This document shows positions 1 to 13,200 of a stretch of DNA of 64,000 nt, one piece after another. The stretch covers positions 1,882,102 to 1,946,101 of the forward strand of contig CM040453.1 in NCBI GenBank assembly GCA_022749755.1. The letters are read 5' to 3'. The stretch's first letter is position 1. The number at the start of each line of letters is the position of its first letter. Under the pieces are notes generated by a model. It was not told the origin of the DNA. It was given only the letters and a program-made list of their open reading frames with translations, and searched no databases. The position numbers and the translations under genes are program-made. Origin of the DNA: Azadirachta indica. Lineage: Eukaryota > Streptophyta > Magnoliopsida > Sapindales > Meliaceae.

Positions 1-1119
1 TATATCAATTCTGAATCAAAAGTGTGACATTTTAATTTCAAATATATATATATTTTTTATTTATTTTCTGGGGTTCAGTTTTTACATGTTTTGTGGGGGT
101 GGGGAGGGAGAGTGGGATTAGGTAGCCCATAGAGAGCGTGGAGAGAGGCATCCTAGGGAGAAAGGTATCTTAATATTAGGGCATGAACTAAGACATAGGC
201 AGGGGCAGGTAATTGTGTTTGTCACATGAACAGCAGAATTGAGTCCGCTGTCCTTGCATTTTGGGGACAAACTTCGACAAACCTTAGCCGCTCATATTGA
301 AGACCGTGACTACATTATCCAACGGCTCATATCCCTTCATCAATTTGTGCTTCTCTAGATCATAACCGTTAGATCAAAGCGAAGTAGTGGGTGCATCATT
401 CCATGTGAATTGGGCCCACATGGGTTTGTCGTTGATGGGCAAAGCGTGGCGTGGCTTCCTCTTTTATATTTGATCCACTGTTTAAGGGTGCAGTTTTTTA
501 ATTGTGGTCAGCCCCTTCAACCATGCCTTGCATTAAGGTACTTCTTCATTTACAATAACAATATTGCATTTTATTTTTATTAAAAAATTTGATGAAATTA
601 TTTATTTATTTATTTATTTTTGACAAATTCTTTATCATCTTGATAGAAAACCTTGTCGGTTTGATTGACTAACTCTTGTTTTCAATTTATAGCAAAACAG
701 TAATCGTTTCTTTGAATCTAATTAGAATTAGGTCTAGCTTAATATCAATTTGGGTTTATTTAAAAAAAAATATAATTAATTAATACATCAATATCAAATA
801 GTGTTGCATTTTCAATCAAAATTATTGCTTTTAAATTAACAAACATTGTTGCTTTGTATAGATTCTCTGTTTCTATTGTCACTGGATTGTAAATAAAGAA
901 GAGCTAATAAAAAAATAGTTTACATATAATATGAGGAATTCATGTGTTTTTATTTTTATTTTTGAAAAATAATCAATTTAAATTTTCTAAAATAATTAAA
1001 TTATTTAAATCACCTTTATTTTATTTTAAAAATTTTACATCATTTTTTTCTTATACGATTGTCAAAAACATGTATATTACTAATTTATAATTAGTTATAT
1101 AATTTTTGTTAAAAACGAA

Positions 1120-1341
1120 GGAGAATGCTCATTACTTCCTGCTTTTTCAGTTAATGTCTCATTATCCTTTGATTCTTTTTTTTTTTAATTTTACCTTTTA
1201 ATTCAATTGATTTATAAATTATAAAATTAAAAATATTAAAGAGTAAAATCGGAACTCAGGAGGTGATGGGATATTACAGAAAATATAAAAAATTAATAGA
1301 GTATTAGCTGAAAAAAAAAAGGAGGTAATAGACATTTTTCC
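1120..1341. mobile_element. short inverted-repeat MITE, copy A
   Basis: The left end GGAGAATGCTCATTAC and the reverse complement of the right end (GGAAAAATGTCTATTAC) match imperfectly and enclose an AT-rich core. The core contains a T-tract and a TTGATTTATAAATTATAAAATTAAA-like stretch that also occurs in the element at 4504-4730. Both copies are about 225 bp. I could not find a convincing target-site duplication, so the superfamily is unassigned. Confidence 0.6.
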
Positions 1342-4300
1342 TAAAAGTGACGATCATAATCAAATAACCAAGGAGCTTATTACAGAGTTTTGTATTGTAA
1401 AAAAATAACTAAAATATTTATACAAAATAATCCCTAAGTATATATATATAAATATATATTTTATAGTTATTTTCAAAGTGTACAAAAGAATATATAAAAA
1501 AAAAGGTTATATATAACTTGGTTGAAGGGTCACTTATGTGTTTTAATCTTAATTTGGCTCTCCATGTAATGGAAGGTTGAAATTTATGTTTAGCTAATCT
1601 CAAGCAACTGCGAATGGACCCAAGTTCTTTTATTTTATTTCATTTTTTAAAAAAATGAAAAGATAAAAAGAAAAATTAAGTTGAGACCCAACTTGTTTTT
1701 TTCGCTAAAAATGTAAGAAACATTGAGAAAGTTTGATTGCTAGGGGTGTTGACTATCAATAGCAAAATGTTAATAAGTTTATGCAACAAATATCTATGAG
1801 TAGATTATATTTTGGGAAATTCATCATTACTTTAATTAAGTCAACAAACCAATAGTTAATTGTCTCTTCTTTATTTAACAAAGTTCTATTATTCATTAAT
1901 TACCTTTATTGTGTTTAAATCAAAGGGCTCAAAATGTGAAATAGTGCATGCATGTGTAGATATTCACGAACTTAAAATGTAAAATCCAATTTAGAAGTAA
2001 CTCACTTTCGGATGAAAAGAAAATCATTTTTCTTTTTTTATAAACATATTTTTAAGACTTTTTAAATCTTTCTAAATGATACATAGATATAAATCAAGCA
2101 TCTCTTTAATTTTAATTGAAGTAAAATTCAACTTGAAATTTTTTTTGGTAGTAGTGAAATATTTTAGTATTATAAAATTGTAAATATGCTTTAATAGAAT
2201 TGTTCATTTGTTTAATATTACATGCTATTATTAACTTTCTTTTACTTACTTTGAAACGTGTGATTGTGTGTTTTCTACTATATTTTATAAAAATATTGTA
2301 AAATTATAAATTAAAACCAATTTTTATCTCCAATTTTAATATCAGCGGAATTTAAACATCATATTTTGATATTAAAACTTATGATTAGTGGTTATTTTAA
2401 AGTAAATTAGTTAAAATATTATTAAAAAAAAAACATTTATAACAAACATATACTAACAAATAAAATTTTAGGATTATGATTGAAGGAGCATGATTCATAG
2501 TTAAATTGAAAATGAATACTCTTTTTTGTATTGTAACACCGACAATACCATACAAAACTGACCTTACTAGATTGCACCAAATCAGCTAATTCCATGTGAT
2601 TTCCATGCGACTCTCTCATTGCCTTCCTTGACAACGTTTTTTTCTTTTTCCCCAAATTTTTCATAAATATTGAAAATTAGCTTTGATAAAATATGTCAAA
2701 TAGGTTAAAAAAAAAAGTTTTTTTTAAATATATTTCTAATTTAATTTTTCAATACTAAAATTTGTTAGTTGTGGCGAAAAAAAAAAACTTCAAAATGACT
2801 ATTTTCGTATTTCTAAATGGAAAAAGAAAGGTAAAAAAATATAAATAATATAAATTAATAAATAAAAGGGACCACTGTCAGACACATATGGCCCACATAC
2901 TTTGCACCTAAAAAGGCGGAAACGGGGTCCACTTTTCTGGCTGATTTATGACACCGCATTATGATTGTCTGGCTGGGGTCTATTCACTTATTATGTGACA
3001 GCCAATCAGGACCCCACATCATCACAGCCTGGGGCCCTCTTCTTTTGTTCCTAGACCAATCGGGTCCCATCCAAACATTGCCAGCTACTTTTTTTTTTCA
3101 ATCTTATCTTTCTCTTTTTCCATTTTCTATTTTTAGTTGTCTTGCAAACCTTTTGTTTTTCTTTCGTGCGTCCCAACAAGTTGACATAATTATCTTATAC
3201 TGGCGTTGATTAATGTGGCTTTACCTTTTTTTTTTTTTCTTTTAATTTTAATACAATGTTGCTTTACTTAAATCTAATATAATCTAGCATCTTCAAATAA
3301 GAAATTATATATTTCAATAATTTTTTTTTATAAAATTAATTTATTCTAGAAATTGCCTTGGTATCAAAATCAATTCCTACTATGTCACTAAAATTAGTTA
3401 TCTATTAATGATAAAAATTTTTATATTTTAATTGATATGACTTCAAAAATAAAAATGATAAGATTGAATTTTTAAAATTTAGTTATTTTTTATCACTAAG
3501 GACAAAGACAATGCATCGAATTATGAAATGAAAATGACTAAAGAAAACCATGGGGGTGAAAATGCATTGAACGAAGGCATTCCAACTTCCCATTTTAGAT
3601 TGAACATTCAACATTGATATCTCAACCATATTTTATGTTAAAAATGAAGATAGATTTTTATCACCCATTCATTGTACCTCAAAATTTAATGTCATTTTCT
3701 TGTTAGGGTACGAGGGAGACAGGCCACTCGTGGACATTAATATTGCCACGTTTGGGTTTAAATTGCCAAATCTGAGTTTGGTTTTGCCCATGGGACTATG
3801 ATTCAAAAAAGCAATGTTCCTATAAAAGGGTTATTTGATTTATAAATTCTTTTATTATGCATTCATATCTTAGATTAGTTACAATAATCAAGATCTTTAC
3901 GTAATATTTTTTATTTTAGAAGATAAGATTGTGTCAAGTCGCTTGGTTGTATGGATTAATTCGTATATCACATCCTTTTCTCTTTTCATTATTAGAAAAG
4001 TTTAAGACAATTTGATCAATTATTAAGGCTAAACTTTTTGTACACACATGTTTAGATTAGACTTCTCTCTAATAATTTTTAAAAAAATTGTCTTCCATTA
4101 TTTGAAATGACATTTTTTAATTATTAATTGATATGAATATAATCCAATTTTAATTTGTGTGATGAAAAGAAAATCATACTTACATAATAAAACGGTTACT
4201 AATCTCTGTGTTATATTTTTTATTGATATTCATGCCTTTGGTTGATATTTATGAGATAAAAGTTATAAAATAAATAAAAAGTTTAAGACAACTTAAAGTC

Positions 4301-4503
4301 TCTGTTTATTGTACATATTTACAAAAGTTTATTTTGAAAATAAATTATGACAACCTTAAGATAAGATTATGTTATATAAAATTTTAATATTAAAAAATAA
4401 ATTTAATTATTTTATGTAATTTTTTAATGGATCAAAAAATGTTGTTATATAGAATTTTAATTTACAATATAAACTTTGTAAGATGCTCGCAGAGGTTTTT
4501 TGG

Positions 4504-4730
4504 GGAGAATGACTATTATTTTCTGATTTTTAAGTCAATACTTATGATTTTTTATATTTTTTTAATATTTTATCATTATCTTTTTTTTTTTTTAATTTTT
4601 TTAATTTAATTGATTTATAAAATGATAAAATTAAAATATTTAAAATATTAAAGAGTAAAATTAAAAATAAAAAAAAAAAGAAAATAATTAGATATTAATT
4701 TAAAAAATAAGAAGACAACATACATTCTCC
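4504..4730. mobile_element. short inverted-repeat MITE, copy B
   Basis: The left end GGAGAATGACTATTAT pairs with the right end, whose reverse complement begins GGAGAATGTATGTTGTC. The inner arms continue with TTCTGATTTTTAAGTCAATA against a similar reverse complement. The core matches the element at 1120-1341: a T-tract followed by an ATTGATTTATAAAATGATAAAATTAAA-like stretch and AAAGAGTAAAAT. No clear target duplication is visible. Confidence 0.6.
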
Positions 4731-4913
4731 AAAATTTTCTAATATTACGATCATAAAAAAAATTAAAAATAAACAAGGATAAAGAAGATGATTTTATTTC
4801 TACAGGACAGGACAGTACGGCAGAAAGATAAGATTATGTTGTTAAAACTTAAAAATTGTAACTGAAACAGACTTGAGCCTGAACTTTCGATACAATTCAC
4901 TGACATAAATGTC

Positions 4914-5018
4914 ACACGTGTGGTGTCGCATGGGAAGATATTGACATAAAGATAAGAGCTACGGGGGTGTGTACCATTCTAAGCTAGGCTGAGGCTCAAG
5001 GCAGGAGCACACGTGTGG
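4914..5018. promoter_or_regulatory. paired G-box motifs (ACACGTGTGG twice)
   Basis: The same 10-mer ACACGTGTGG occurs at 4914-4923 and 5009-5018, each containing the palindrome CACGTG. G-boxes are binding sites for bHLH (including PIF) and bZIP factors. They lie about 3 kb upstream of the IAA16-like start codon, so assignment to that gene is inference. Confidence 0.35.
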
Positions 5019-6150
5019 AGGCCCTTTTTTTAGGGATTAGGGGTTTTGAGGGATGGTGACAGTGGGCTTGGTGGGGCCCAATTTTATTAACCCACACGAG
5101 GAAAGGAAAGGAAAGGACATGAATGGTTGGCTGGGCTGGCAAATGGGCCCCACCGCTTCTGTTTTGGAGTAGACGGCAAGTCGTTTTCAATCCTTTGCTT
5201 TGCTTTCTGTGTTTTGTCAGCTTTTAGGGGAAAATTGAATGAGGTATAAGCTTCTTGTTTGCCATGTCATGTACGTGATACATGTACATAATATATACAA
5301 TACATGCCCATACCCCAACGACCTCCACCTTCATCATCGTCATCATCATCATCATCACCTGTGAGCTCATGCCTCATGGCCCATCAAGAATTAATGGTTA
5401 TGCTTTTTTGCTTTTTTGCTTTTTTTTTTTTTAAGAAAAAAAATTATAGACTTGATAATTGCATTGGAGTAAAATTAAGTTAAAAGAGTCCCATTTAATT
5501 ATAACTCTTATTTTAACACACCGTACATCGCATGATGATGACATAAATTTTGGTCGACGGGCTATATTATAAAGTTAAAAATAAAGTTGTAGTCTAATCT
5601 AAGCACAAATTCATAGCTAGGCATTCACTATATATGTGAATTATAAGACAGCATAGTCAAAGAAGAGGTAAGGTGCGAGTTTGACCTCATTTAATGCATT
5701 AAATAATGGATAAGGTAGTTCCTTTCTATGCCTAGCTCCGTTGTACCACAATTTTTCAATGTTTATAATGAAAGGAAAATACACATTTTCATCCAAATGT
5801 TATTGACACAAAAATAACGTTTTCACATTTGTATATATCAATAATAATAAATAGAGATCAAAATCTACCTGTTTTTTTGACTTATTTTATTGATACTAAA
5901 AGTTTAAGATTTTAATATTGCTCAAAATTTCACACCAAAATTAAGTTGACAAAGATTAAGAGAATGGGTTTACGTTGATAAACAAAAGGTGTTGAAAATG
6001 AAGTAAATTACTTGATTGAATATTAAAAATTGGAGTTGGTTAGTCGAAATTTATATTATAATATTAAGAAAAGAAAAGTTGCATTTCATTTTATTTGTTT
6101 TTAAAATAAATAATTTAGAATTTCAATTGTCACTGGTAGATGAAACAAGG

Positions 6151-6156
6151 CACGTG
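6151..6156. promoter_or_regulatory. G-box CACGTG
   Basis: CACGTG lies in a locally GC-richer island (6130-6400), about 1.9 kb upstream of the IAA16-like gene. A regulatory role is inference. Confidence 0.3.
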
Positions 6157-7048
6157 GGGACTAGGATAAATAGGGATGCAGATGACATGGCAATATGTAT
6201 CGCGTATAATGGGCGGGCGAGGTGGTTGGTGGGGCACACAGCTAATACTCTCTCCACCAATCCATCTCCTGCACATGCACGGTTCCCTCGTTGACTTTTC
6301 TGTTACGCGGGCCCCAATCCCATCCACCTGTCTTCCGTTGATTCCTCGAAACCTCACCTTGCTGCCATGTCATACACCCCCACCGATCGCATGGTCGTCT
6401 TTTTATTATTTAAACAGTAAATATTATTATTAATATTTAAATCATAGATTTGTGCGATAACAGTTCATTAATTCAAATGTTCATAAATTATATTAGGAAA
6501 TAAAATTTTCATTTGTCAAGCGAACTAACACCTATTATTTTCAACTGTTATATGAGTATGATGATCAATCAACATTAATTTGAAAGGATTAGGGTTGTTT
6601 GTTTTTTTTTTTAACTATCATTTTAAGCTCCATCCAATGTAAATATCCAAATTGCCTCGTGTTATGTTTGTTGAAGAATTAAATGCTTGTTTAAAAAAAA
6701 AAAAGAAAATTCAGAAAATGAATTATGAGAAAAACTGGGCATCTTTCAATTGTTCTCGCCATATTATAGTGTGCGTCTAGTGGTTGTCATCATACAAAAA
6801 TTTGGGTGCTTTGAATAATGACCACACAAAGTGGAAAGTGGATAACTATGTGTAGATTGAAAAGATTTTAATGGTTATCTTGGAGTCACAAAGGCAATGA
6901 TAATTGATAAGGATATTTAACTTTACATTTTTCATTAAAAACACCGAATCATTTTACAAAATTAGTTAATTTTAATTGATATATATTGATCATGCTAGGG
7001 ATTTGTAAGCATAATTAATTTTATTATCTCGCCATTTGCGTTCAAACA

Positions 7049-7054
7049 GAGACA
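7049..7054 (-). promoter_or_regulatory. candidate auxin response element (GAGACA)
   Basis: GAGACA is the reverse complement of the ARF-binding core TGTCTC. It lies about 960 bp upstream of the IAA16-like ATG. A single 6-mer occurs often by chance, so it is weak evidence of auxin feedback on its own. Aux/IAA genes are, however, commonly auxin-induced. Confidence 0.3.
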
Positions 7055-7776
7055 AAAACCAATCAAAACAAAAATATAGACAATACAAAATAAACAAAAA
7101 CACAATTATATATGATTTGAACATAGCACATCCTAATTATTAAAATTATATAGTTTAGAAATTTTTTTAACACATTCAATAAATGATAAAATATCGTGAA
7201 TGTAATTTGTCATTTTTATTCTTATAAAAATATATATTTTTTAAATCCTAAAATATTTAATACATCAAATCAAAAAAAAATATTTTTTTTTATCAATTCT
7301 ATATTACAAATAGACCCACTTAAATTGACAAGAAATTATTTGGAATAAAATAGATAAGTCCCTAAATATTCATGTTTTTAAAAATAGTGTCATACATTTT
7401 CTAATGATAGGAAGTAGATCCTAATTTTTATTTATATGACTCGAGCTACCCCTCGGCATTCGGGCATACAACCTTACCTGTCGATGGTTGGTGTTCAATC
7501 AAATAAAGGTAATTTAGTCAATTCAGTGAGAATCAGGGGCCCTTTTAATAAATGAACAGACTATATCCTCATATGTAAAAATATAGAAGCTTTTGGACCC
7601 AGACGTTATTATCAAATTTATTATTCGTTGGTGGACCAATGAAAAAAAAAAAAAAGGGCCAAGCAAGGGCAAGTTGGTCTCTCCACTCACCTCACACCAT
7701 CATATTGACATTTACATCATTCATGACATCACTTTCCCGACAACCAGCGGACGGCCCAAATTTAATCATCACAATC

Positions 7777-7782
7777 CACGTG
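7777..7782. promoter_or_regulatory. proximal G-box (CCACGTGGC)
   Basis: CACGTG within the strong context CCACGTGGC lies about 235 bp upstream of the IAA16-like start codon, just before a CT-rich probable 5' leader (7860-7900). It is the best placed of the G-boxes in this upstream region and a plausible bHLH/PIF or bZIP input site. Confidence 0.4.
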
Positions 7783-8016
7783 GCACCATCAACCCCGTCC
7801 AAATCCCCCCACTCACACCCACACAACACACCACAATCCCATACATTATCCCCCATTTTAGCGAGCTCTGCTCTTTCTTCTTGCTCTCTGCTCTGCATGC
7901 AAAACAGAAACAGGAAAAAGGCTCTGCAAACGACAGTCAGAAAAAAAAAAAAAATAATAATCAATTAAGAGGGAGATTAAAGTGGGTTTAGAGTTGAATC
8001 TTAGGCGTTAATTAAG

Positions 8017-10250
8017 ATGATTAACTTTGAAGAAACTGAGCTCCGGCTGGGGTTACCGGGCGGTGGTGGCGAGAATAATGAAGGTAGTGAGATAGCGAAG
8101 AGTAACATTTATGGGAAGAGAGGATTTTCAGAGACTGTTGTCGATCTGAAGCTAAACCTTTCGACCACAGAGTCAGCTGGGTTTGATGATGAAATTGAGA
8201 AGACGAAGGAGGAAAGTGCTTCTGCTCCTAGGTCTGCTGACCCTGCAAAGCCTCTGGCCAAGTAAGCTTCTCACTTTTATTTTTATTCTTATAATTCTAT
8301 TTTTCGTATTGTCTATGAACTATGAAGCTTGATCTACCTCTCTTTGTTTTTTTTTTTTTTTTGAGTAATTACTATCACCATTTTTTTTGGGTATTTTTAA
8401 ATATTATATCCACTAAAATTTCTTTGAGGTTTTCGTTTGTAAAGACTTTAGACATCATTTATATTTGAAACAATTGAAACAATCACATCCCACTTCTAAC
8501 AAATTATAATTTGAATCTTATATTTAATAAGATGGAGACGAATTATCGATGAATGTTTGATTATTTTTATTTGAATCATATTCGTTTTTTATATAAATAT
8601 TTGATTTAATTAATTATTAAGTTAATTGGAACGGACAGAAAGAGTGAGATTAATTTGCTTCCTGTGAAGTTGGCAATAACGATAATTGATTTGATTTTTT
8701 GGTTTCTCTAGTTATTTTGTGTATTTCTCACATAAATTTATGTTTTAATAATTAAATGTTTATTTAGTCAGTGATAAAAAAAGAATCTGATGATGATACG
8801 TTACAATTACACTCTGGCCACATAAACAATTCTAAGGAAATGAAGATTTCAATGCTTTGGTTTGGCTGTCGGGAAGAAAGAGGAAAAATACAAAACATAT
8901 GGAATCTTTACTTTTCCCACCCACCAAACATGTTTAATGAAACAAGAAAAAAAGATGGCACAACTAATTTATTATATAACGCAAAAGTTGTACACACAAA
9001 CACAAGCATAATCATAATTAAAAGAAAATTTATTGTATGGACAGGCCAAGAAATCTTCAGCTCTTTTCTTATACTCTCTAATTCACCCTGTATATTTTCA
9101 CGAGATCCGATAACTAATTTAAGAAATTTTAATATCATTTTTTTAATATATCCCTTTGCTTTGATTATATACAATCGCCGGTAAATTAGTTAAACGTAAA
9201 TATCTACGCTTATAATTTTTGTATATTGACTTTTATCGTTGAAATATTTGACAAATTTTCGTTGTTTTTATTCGGTTACAGTTTATTTAAAATAAATTTG
9301 GTATTATATTGGAAGTTAATAGCAGTTTACTTTATTTGTTTGGCTTTCAAGAATGTAATTTTATGATTAATAACATGCACGTACGTATAATTATTATTTG
9401 CAGGGCACAAGTTGTGGGTTGGCCACCAGTGAGATCATTCAGGAAGAACATCATGGCCGTCCAAAAGAACGGAAGCGACGAAACCGATAAGGCCAGCAGC
9501 AGCGGCGGCGGCGGCGGCAGCGTCGGTGGCGCGGCCTTCGTTAAAGTCAGTATGGACGGTGCACCTTATTTACGCAAAGTTGACTTGAAGTTATACAAGA
9601 GTTACAAAGAACTCTCAGATGCCCTAGGCAAAATGTTCAGCTCCTTCACTATTGGTACGTGTAAGATCAGCTAATTTTGTATACACGTTATCCTAGAACA
9701 AAAAGTGCTTTTTGAATTAAATTAAGCGTTTTCTATTATTATTATTATTAATATTATGATTATATTTGAACGTAGGTAACTGTGGGTCGCAAGGAATGAA
9801 GGATTTCATGAACGAAAGCAAACTGATAGATCTTTTGAATGGTTCTGAATATGTTCCGACGTATGAAGACAAAGATGGAGACTGGATGCTTGTAGGAGAT
9901 GTTCCCTGGGAGTAAGTTTAACTTTAATTCTTGCATTAATTAAGACTTAATTTACAATAATTTCAAAAGCTTCATTTAATTAATATTTATATATTGATAA
10001 TTAAATTTTCTTGATTTTCTGACTTAACAGGATGTTTGTTGATTTGTGCAAACGCTTGAGGATAATGAAAGGATCTGAAGCCATTGGACTTGGTAATAAT
10101 TAATTTAATTACCAGCTTATAATTAGTTAACATAATTAATGTTAATTAATTATTTTGGTACTGATATAAATATATATCATTAGCGGCATTTGTTCTTGGT
10201 GTTAATTTGCAGCTCCGAGAGCAGTCGAGAAGTGCAAGAACAGAAGTTGA
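8017..10250 (+). CDS. IAA16: Aux/IAA auxin-responsive repressor, IAA16-like
   Basis: Exons are 8017-8261, 9404-9654, 9776-9911, 10031-10092 and 10213-10250, all with GT-AG introns and consistent phases. They give 243 aa ending in EKCKNRS. Domain I is LRLGLPG (residues 9-15), an EAR motif that recruits TOPLESS co-repressors. [10 protein letters not shown] motif follows. The domain II degron VGWPPVR (86-92), the TIR1/AFB-auxin contact, is intact and is assembled across intron 1. The PB1 interaction domain starts near residue 127 with [14 protein letters not shown] (the lysine face) and ends with the acidic [16 protein letters not shown]. In nuclei it should repress ARF transcription factors until auxin triggers its degradation. 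The N-terminus [15 protein letters not shown] and the C-terminus resemble Arabidopsis IAA16 more than IAA7, IAA14 or IAA17. A GGC-repeat-encoded glycine run lies at residues 116-120. Family assignment is firm; exact orthology is recognition from memory. Confidence 0.95.
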
Positions 10251-13200
10251 AGAGTTAAATCAATAAGCAACTTTTTTGAAAAGCATGCATGAAGCTGGTG
10301 AAAAACAGTTGATTTTCAAGAAAGGCAAACCGGCTTGAGGGAGATCGATCGATGCGTCGATCATCGAGCAGGGAGTTTGGGATATTATGTGTTTTTGTAT
10401 CATGTGTTTTTTTTTTTTTTTTTGTTTTGTTTTAATGTTTAGTAATTAATAGAGAGTTGAATTGGGAATCAGTATATTAATTGCGATGAGAGGAGAGATT
10501 TGTTTAGGATAAAGTTAAGAAGCAAATAATTAATATTAGAACATGTTCATATAAGTACTGTCTTCGTGAATTTCCCACATCATCATTATCATCGTCTGTA
10601 ACATGGGTTTATTGTCCCTGGCTTGTATTATAATAATACCTTATTATTATTATTATTATTATTAATTTGTGATAATAAGTAATTTATATTGATCAGAATC
10701 TCTGCATTATCTTATTAATTAATCAATTATAAATAACTTATATAGTTATTTATAATTGTATTTTAATTATATTTTATTTATAAATAACTTGTATTTTATT
10801 TGTTGTGTGTGTGTGTGTGTGTGTGTGTTGAGGAGGCAATACGAAGAAGATCCATGAACAAAGTGATAAGATGAGCATGTGCAAAGTGTTTGGGATATAT
10901 ATTTTAATTATGAATTATTCCATTATTGACCTGTCTTATTCTCTGCTAAATACATTTAATTATAAGCAATTAATGCATGCATGCAGCTGTAATGTGGATG
11001 GCCCGCCCTAAATTGTCTCTCAACGTATCCCTCGTATCGATACAATCTCTCTTTCGACATCTTTGACAGTTTTCTTTTCATTAGGGTGGTTTTGCTGCAT
11101 GAATGAAGATTGAAGCCAGTTAATTAGACTTCTTCTCTTCTCGATCGAACAATTAATAATACAAGTTTTTGAATGCCAAAACTGAACAATTAACAATTAG
11201 TAATATTGTACTGCATAAGAAGTGGGGCTAAGTTCCGTAGTTATATTATGTATATCTTTTGTCAATACAAAAAACACTGCTATATCTTGTAAAATAAATG
11301 GTTTCATAAATTAAACAGTGACGCACATCTAGCTAGCTTAATCGAGGACCACGTAGATCTGTCTTCCAACCAAGTTTCGCTGGCATTTTTTTTTTTTTTT
11401 TTTTCTGAAAATTAAACAAAAGACTGAAAGTTGGTTGGAATCAATTGTGTAAGATCTTGAACACAAGGTTAGGGATTTGCAAAGATTTGGTCTGTCCTTA
11501 GACAAGAATCTTAAAATCACTAAAGTACCCCATGAATCCCATGAATTAAAATTAATTATACATGTTCTTTCCTTTTAAGGTAAGCTAATTAATGCAATAT
11601 TAATTTCTCCTGATCTCCAACCTAAAACTGGGGATTCGTAAAACTTGTCTTTAATTTCCTTTCCTTTCCTTTCACAAGATGCTTGCATTAACCCGTAAGA
11701 TGTATTTTTTTTTCTTGTTTTTTGTTTTTAAATTAATATTTGTTCTAATTTTAATGGTTGTTTGACTTTTTTGTTAATTAGAAAAACCTTTTTAATGATA
11801 AAATTTTAAATTTTTTTTTAGATGTCATTTGATTAGTACTAGAGAATGGTTTTAAAAATTAAAAAAATTATTTTTTTCTATTAACAAAAATTTAAATTTT
11901 AAATTTTTACAGTAAAATTTCTTTAATTTTTTTAAAAAATAAAATTATCTAAATATCCATACTTTATTTTAAAAATTTTTACATTATTTCTTTAAAATAT
12001 AATATTAAAAATTTATTTATTAAAGTAATTATTCATATTTAATAAAAAATTATATATAACAATAAAATGATTAATAAATTTTATTAAAAACTTATTTATA
12101 AAAACTCTACAGATAAATAACTTATTACAAAAAATTCTCTTCAAAAAATTATAGCAAACAAACCCTTATTCTCTTTAATCTTATTTTCACATTGGATTCG
12201 AAAGGAAAATGAAAAGTACGCTTCTTGGGACAACTCTGATTGAAAATAAGAATTTACTTCATATTAATTAATTAATTAACAACTAACGGTAGTTAATGTG
12301 TTGCATCATTAATATTTAAAGTGTGAATTGATATAGCCCGCAAAGTCATGTATATGCATGACCTCAACATATTAATTATTTACTTAAGAGGCATGATGCT
12401 TTGGAAAAGCACTTTTCAAAGCCAGTCTCTTTTTCTTCAGGATTCACATGATGAGTCTTCCACTAAGTAAGTCTAAGTAAGCTAAATGAACATTTAACTA
12501 CATATATATCGATTATTTCAAGTGTGGGTCAGTTAATTTAAAGGATTGGAACCCTACCAAACTAAGAGACAAAAAAGAAAGAAAGAAAAGAGGCTTTTGT
12601 TTTGACAATTGACAAGCACCATTTGAAGGGATGTGCACACCAAAACAGCTTTTCTTTAATTTCTTATATAACATTTTGAATTAACATGAAAATGGCAAGT
12701 GAAAAAAATAACATTTTGAATTGAACAAGATATTGAATTTTCAGAACGAAGATGATATGTATGTAGGCTATAAATTCAAATTGGTTGAGGGTTTGATTTA
12801 GGAAGTGATTTGTTTAGTGGGCTAGCTGGCTTTCATGTAAAAACACTTGCAAAACTGCATCAGTGTAGAAGTTTGCTGGAATCATAAGGTTGGGGATTTC
12901 AAAAGATTTGTTCTCTCTTTTAGGAGAATCTTAAAATCACTAATTAAACTCTATGAAATTAATTAATATTATTTTGTTCTTTCCTTTTCTGGCAATTAAT
13001 TTAATTAGCTAATACATTTTCTCTTGATCTCCAACTTAAAACAGGGGATTTGTAAAACTTCTCCTCCTTTTTTTTCTTTTTTTATCAACATTATTATAAT
13101 AAAGGTCACTAAACAATAATATTTTAGACCTATGTTTTATGGTATTAATTTATTTTTTAATAAATTTACAAAAAGTTTAGTATTTACCTTGTGATATATT

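Larger units (their letters stand above)
1..8016. other. intergenic region / long upstream region of the IAA16-like gene
   Basis: I see no supportable gene in these 8 kb. The short open frames are AT-rich and resemble no family. Less AT-rich islands lie near 240-480, 2870-3080, 4900-5380, 6130-6400 and 7680-7960, and they contrast with the surrounding A/T tracts. They could be regulatory or old coding remnants. Two related MITEs and several G-boxes are listed separately. A CAT/TCA trinucleotide microsatellite lies near 5329-5359. Confidence 0.6.

Noticed and set aside
8771..9184. Open frames of ~137 and 88 codons inside intron 1 of the IAA16-like gene
   Set aside because: AT-rich, no family resemblance, and they lie inside a well-supported intron.
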